From Paragordius varius (taxonomy: Eukaryota > Nematomorpha), in assembly GCA_964247055.1 (NCBI GenBank), contig OZ176050.1:1798001-1862000 (forward strand): a stretch of 64,000 nucleotides of DNA, read 5' to 3'. Numbering within the stretch: position 1 is the first letter of the stretch; every line of letters starts with the position of its first letter. Below, in pieces: positions 63,260 through 64,000 of this stretch. Made by a program: the position numbers and the translations under genes. The notes under the pieces are model-generated. The model searched no databases. It was not told where the DNA came from and saw nothing but the letters and a program-made list of their open reading frames with translations.

Positions 63260-63780
63260 ATAAAATTTATAAAAAAATTATGCTTGCAATAAAAATATTC
63301 TGCCTATATTTTATATAATATGCTTTTAAATTACCAATAGGCCCAAGAATTTGATAAAAAAGTTAGGAAATTTAAGAAATGATGAAATTCTATTAAAATA
63401 TAAAAAACAACTATTCAAATTAGGCAAATAATAATATAAAGCGAAAAAAAAATAAATGTTCAATGTTTATAAACCAAACTAATTTGCATGTTAAGAAAAT
63501 ATACGGCTTTAATAGTCAAGAGAGTTCATATCATTTTGGTTGTTAAACGGCTAAAAAATTATTTAATTTATAAGTCTATTACATCATGTACGATATTATT
63601 CATTTCTCATTTAATTAAATTTAAATTGTGGATAAAATGTACAAGAATTTAAAAATACATATAAACAATTCAGATTAAATTAATATCTAATATATACCAA
63701 GGATACATCTTTTAAATTTTATTAACATAACTATTTTTTATTTTATCAACAAGAATAAATAAATTATAAAAACTAATTTT
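63260..63780. repeat. Dispersed repeat, copy 2
   Basis: Diverged direct copy of 48,300-48,790, ending with TTTTATCAACAAGAATAAATAAATTATAAAA-like sequence directly left of a TTAA-MITE end. No inverted termini seen. Confidence 0.65.
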
Positions 63781-63785
63781 TTCAC

Positions 63786-63895
63786 TTAACACTTCAATTC
63801 AATTTGGGGTATCTAAATACCCCAGATTAAATTTGAATTAATATTTTAAAAAAACTACTGAAGAAAACGGCCCCAATTTAAATTTATGCTTCTAT
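63786..63895 (-). mobile_element. TTAA MITE, copy D (one end)
   Basis: TTAA (63786-63789), then CACTTCAATTCAATTTGGGG, TATCTAAATACCCCAGATTA, a CTACTGAAGAAAACGGCCCC-like block and ATTTATGCTTCTATACC match the first 110 bp of copy A (33515 onward). The rest is replaced by a 20 bp minisatellite, and the other end is beyond the window or lost. Confidence 0.8.
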
Positions 63896-63904
63896 ACCAT
63901 TTTT

Positions 63905-64000
63905 CATGCAAAAACATCATTTTTTCAACCAAATGCAACATTTTTTCAACCAAACTCAACATTTTTTCAAGCAAACGCAACATTTTTTCAAGCAAAGACA
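63905..64000. repeat. 20 bp minisatellite running off the window
   Basis: Four to five tandem units of CATTTTTTCAAGCAAACGCA with C/G and C/T variants, continuing past the last base. It starts inside the TTAA MITE, so it arose within or was inserted into that element. Confidence 0.85.

Overview
The window is very AT-rich, non-coding eukaryotic DNA. I see no intact host gene, no tRNA or rRNA, and no bacterial-style operon. The element mix is a short-monomer satellite, a Ty3/Gypsy-type LTR fossil, an RTE/BovB-like LINE with a (CAA)n tail, a Helitron, TTAA- and TA-flanked palindromic elements, and a hammerhead ribozyme in a repeat. This fits an animal genome, most likely an arthropod, but species-level placement is inference. 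The region looks pericentromeric or otherwise heterochromatic.

Layout. (1) 1-32061: one uninterrupted tandem array, monomer about 178 bp (roughly 180 copies). It contains two interleaved monomer types, an eight-monomer higher-order repeat of about 1.41 kb, and a larger duplication offset by 7,088 bp. The array runs off the left edge of the window and decays into divergent monomers at its right edge. (2) 32062-43200: two diverged copies of one background segment (32062-33313 and 38295-43200) surround an LTR-element fossil (34435-37262). Each copy carries insertions the other lacks: a non-autonomous Helitron (A^T site) in copy 1, and a 3.6 kb TA-flanked foldback element plus a 570 bp TTAA-flanked MITE in copy 2. 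Each copy therefore documents the empty sites of the other's insertions. (3) 43200-51930: AT-rich spacer with decayed MITEs, a palindromic element carrying a hammerhead ribozyme motif, a foldback element built from 21 bp repeats between (TA)n tracts, and a broken LINE endonuclease fragment. (4) 51930-55660: a giant inverted duplication (arms about 1.6 kb) whose loop holds a decayed LINE fragment. (5) 55680-59870: an RTE-like LINE with an open 693-codon reverse transcriptase frame, inserted into one of two copies of a local repeat. (6) 59870-64000: AT-rich spacer, a second shortened copy of the palindromic element, a second copy of a dispersed repeat, and a TTAA-MITE end running into a 20 bp minisatellite.

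Nothing here works together as a pathway. The biology is mobile-element and satellite dynamics: tandem expansion, inverted duplication and nested insertion. All comparisons were made by eye, so repeat edges are accurate to a few bases where a junction is stated and to tens of bases otherwise.
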